DNA of 43,160 nucleotides, taken from the NCBI GenBank assembly GCA_000708835.1, contig DF237096.1:1-43160 (forward strand). Reading direction: 5' to 3'. The notes below the pieces were generated by a model. It was not told where the DNA came from, ran no database searches, and worked only from the letters and a program-made list of their open reading frames with translations. A program made the translations under genes and the position numbers. This DNA comes from Klebsormidium nitens (taxonomy: Eukaryota > Streptophyta > Klebsormidiophyceae > Klebsormidiales > Klebsormidiaceae). Below are positions 41,501-43,160 of the stretch, in pieces (position 1 is the stretch's first letter; each line of letters starts with the position of its first letter).

Positions 41501-43160
41501 CCGGGTGGTTATCTTCGACGGTTCCTGGAACCCGACCCACGATCTTCAGGCCATGTTCCGGGCGTGGAGGTTCGGCCAGACGAAGCCGGTGTTCGTCTAC
41601 CGGTTGCTGGCCTGCGGGACCATGGAGGAAAACATCTATGCTAGACAGGTAAGGGAGAATTTCTGAGGGGCTCGCTTTGACTTTCCTCTTTGTAGAGTAG
41701 TTTCAGATTAAAACTTCTAAACCCGAAGTTCTGTTTTCGACGTACATCGCCTCCAAAGCCTTTAAGGATATGGAGCTCTTGCGGGGGTCCTTGAACCAAC
41801 TACAGCTGCCTATCACCACATGGGTCAGAATTCTACGCAACTGATGCACAATCATGCAAAGGGATTCCAAGATTAGAAAATTCCGACTTTTTATGTCAAA
41901 ATATTCCACTGTGTTCCGTTGTCCCTCGTTTGACCAATAGTTTCCACAGCTTCATCGTCCGGCTGAACATAATCTTTACTTGGTTCATTGGGAACTGAAC
42001 ACCATCTATATCTATCACAGTGTCCTGAAGTGCTAAATTCGATGTCTCAGCATGTTAATTTCGCCTTGACAAGCGAGGTCGATAAGCGAGCGTTTCCAAG
42101 CAAATGTGCATAAAACCTCTTATTCCACCGATGCTGGCCTAATGGGCTTTTTCCGGGCCTCCAGGTGACCAAGGAGAGCCTGTCCGCGCGCGTGGTCGAC
42201 GAGCAGCAAGTCGCCAACCACTTCTCCAACCAGGAGCTCGAGTCCCTGTACACCCTAGCCGAAGACGACGACGACTACGTCCCGGAGGAAAGCACCGCCC
42301 CCGCGAACGCGCCGTCCCCGGCGACCACGACGCCCGCGAACGGGGTTGGTCGGTCGCCCGATCTGGCCGCCGACGTCATCGGGGCGGCCGCGGGGGCGGC
42401 CGCGGCCGCGGAGGGCGCGGCGCATCCGGAGCGAGTTGAGGAGGCTGTGAAGGAGGCGGTGCGGCGGGGCGTGAAGGAGTTTGCGATACCTGACGACGCG
42501 CCGCCGAAGGACGACGTGCTCGCGCGCGTGCTGCTGCGGAACCGGCCGCGGTGAGGCTTCGGTCCGCAGAACGTTTTCAAAGATTCTTGGGTGATAGATT
42601 TCTTGGCTGGAAGGTCCCTCGTTCACTCAGTTGCATGAAGACTGCGTAGCTGCCTCCACTCTGCCTTCTTCGGACGATTTTCTCAGAGAATGCTCCTCAG
42701 AAGATGCCTCAAGTCATCGATTGAAGTATTTAGATTCCCTCTCTCTTCTTTCGAGTAAGTCGTGCGCTACCACGACGTGTTGCTGGAAGACAAGGAGCTG
42801 GAGCACAATAAAAAATGCACCCGCGAACTCTTTCATAACCAGGATTTCTACTATTCTACCGGTCTGATTATCTGAAGTTTCTTTTCTTCAGATGGATCGT
42901 GCGCTACCACGAGCACGACGTGTTGCTGGAGGACAAGGAGCAGGAGCACGTGCTCTGTTCTCTCCCGGCTCCTACTCTAAACTATCGAAATCGTCCGCTT
43001 ACTTACACGAAGTTGCTTTTCTCCAGGTGGATCGTGCGCTACCACGAGCACGACGTGTTGCTGGAGGACAGGGAGTTGAAGCACCTACTCTATTTTCTCC
43101 TGGACCCTATTCAAAATTATCAGAATCAATCGCACACTCATATGAAGTTGCCTTTCTCCA
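29511..43160 (+). CDS. ATRX: ATRX SNF2-family chromatin remodeller with ADD domain, 3' end off the window
   Basis: ATP-dependent remodeller that places histone H3.3 in heterochromatin and repeats (family knowledge). Exons: 29511-29795, 30059-30121, 30338-30433, 30747-30839, 31173-31357, 31583-31715, 32223-32498 (perhaps from 32112, same frame), 32618-32692, 32748-32870, 33385-35640, 36034-36302, 36852-37194, 37520-37642, 38069-38247, 38715-39071, 39486-39774, 40315-41063, 41414-41648, 42165-42550, then a repeated exon from 42892. Over 2,170 residues, in phase. N-terminal plant ATRX region: [30 protein letters not shown]. About 680 acidic/basic low-complexity residues follow. [12 protein letters not shown], then [16 protein letters not shown]. 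Helicase: motif [48 protein letters not shown]. An insert near residue 1850 carries an AT-hook-like [10 protein letters not shown]. The C-terminal [14 protein letters not shown] exon is tandemly repeated. Confidence 0.96.
37860..38068 (+). repeat. Intronic tandem copies before ATRX exon 14
   Basis: TGACCGTAACGTGTCCG near 37863 recurs as GTGTCCGTAACACGTCCG near 38014, offset about 151, and the following bases (GTCCATGCG against GTCCGTGCG) also align. The similarity reaches the splice junction but exon homology in the outer copy is weak. Confidence 0.6.
38597..38640 (+). repeat. Possible decayed copy of the 5' edge of ATRX exon 15
   Basis: TGTGCAGCAAGGCCATGCAG then CATGCTCGAGAG resembles the exon start GCAGCAAGAACGAGCAGCGC then GATGCTCGCGCG, offset 115. 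Short and by eye. Confidence 0.4.
39190..39480 (+). repeat. Decayed copies of the 5' edge of ATRX exon 16
   Basis: TTTCAGAAACCCATGAGCAA followed by GCGCCGGCACATTGACTCA at 39401-39440 matches the exon start TTCCAGAACCCGATCAGCAA followed by CGGGCAGCACATCGACTCC at 39487, offset about 86. The intron words GAACCTCAAAACATCAAACCC (39445) and GAACCTCAAAACCCGAAACCC (39227) show at least one further unit. Confidence 0.8.
41079..41413 (+). repeat. Three-copy ~155-base intronic unit ending at ATRX exon 18
   Basis: GCTGACTTCACA occurs at 41079 and 41388, with a diverged TGTTGACTCTCAAGCTTCAT at 41232 between; spacings are about 153 and 156. In the last copy it is followed by TTTGCAG and the exon; in the outer copies by GAAGCAGGTTGTGGCAATG and by TTTGCGTCTGGATCAGCC, which resemble the exon start GGTTCAATGACC. 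Confidence 0.7.
42756..43160 (+). repeat. Tandem array of the [13 protein letters not shown] exon, continuing past the window
   Basis: Copies of the exon with flanking intron start at 42756, 42893 and 43028 (spacings 137 and 135). The first copy is dead: the Trp codon is TAA and six bases are deleted. The second and third read [16 protein letters not shown] and [16 protein letters not shown] behind CAG acceptors and fit the phase of exon 19. The second has a possible donor GTGCTC after the codons for EQEH; the third has none there. The window ends with the acceptor tract CTCCA exactly 135 bases after the same tract at 43021. Confidence 0.93.

Overview
The window is nuclear DNA from a eukaryote of the plant lineage, most likely a streptophyte alga or an early-branching land plant. 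The evidence is five intron-rich genes with GT-AG introns, and four of their products have plant-type architectures: a class II MscS-like channel, SGT1 with TPR-CS-SGS, a Swi3/TIPIN protein fused to a CCHC zinc knuckle, and an ATRX with the plant-type N-terminal region. The species cannot be named from the sequence alone; a Klebsormidium-like alga is my guess.

Layout. 9-8205 (minus): MscS-like (MSL10-type) mechanosensitive channel, whose last exons run off the left edge. 8206-8725: short divergent intergenic region. 8726-13391 (plus): SGT1 co-chaperone, nine exons, 378 residues. 13392-16128: intergenic. 16129-21210 (plus): secreted papain-family cysteine protease, six exons, about 512 residues, with an unusually long N-glycosylated pro-region. 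21211-23539: intergenic with simple and tandem repeats. 23540-28563 (minus): TIPIN/Swi3/Csm3 replication-fork protection subunit, five exons, 523 residues. 28564-29510: divergent intergenic region. 29511 to the right edge (plus): ATRX SNF2-family chromatin remodeller with ADD domain, 19 exons fitted plus the start of a repeated 20th.

Most exon models were checked by reading phase. Splicing the stated exons keeps an open frame through SGT1, the protease, TIPIN and ATRX. In the channel two junctions in the linker and N-terminal regions are unresolved.

The outstanding observation is structural. Many exons are bordered, inside the adjacent intron, by one to six or more decayed copies of their own edge. 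Each copy carries some tens of bases of exon, the splice site and part of the intron, repeated head to tail mostly every 130-165 bases. Copies of an exon's 5' edge lie upstream of the working exon and copies of its 3' edge lie downstream, so the working exon is always the innermost copy. This is seen in four of the five genes (channel, SGT1, TIPIN, ATRX). The array at the right edge predicts that another copy of an ATRX exon begins at base 43162. I read this as intron growth by repeated tandem duplication across splice junctions, leaving rows of decoy splice sites.
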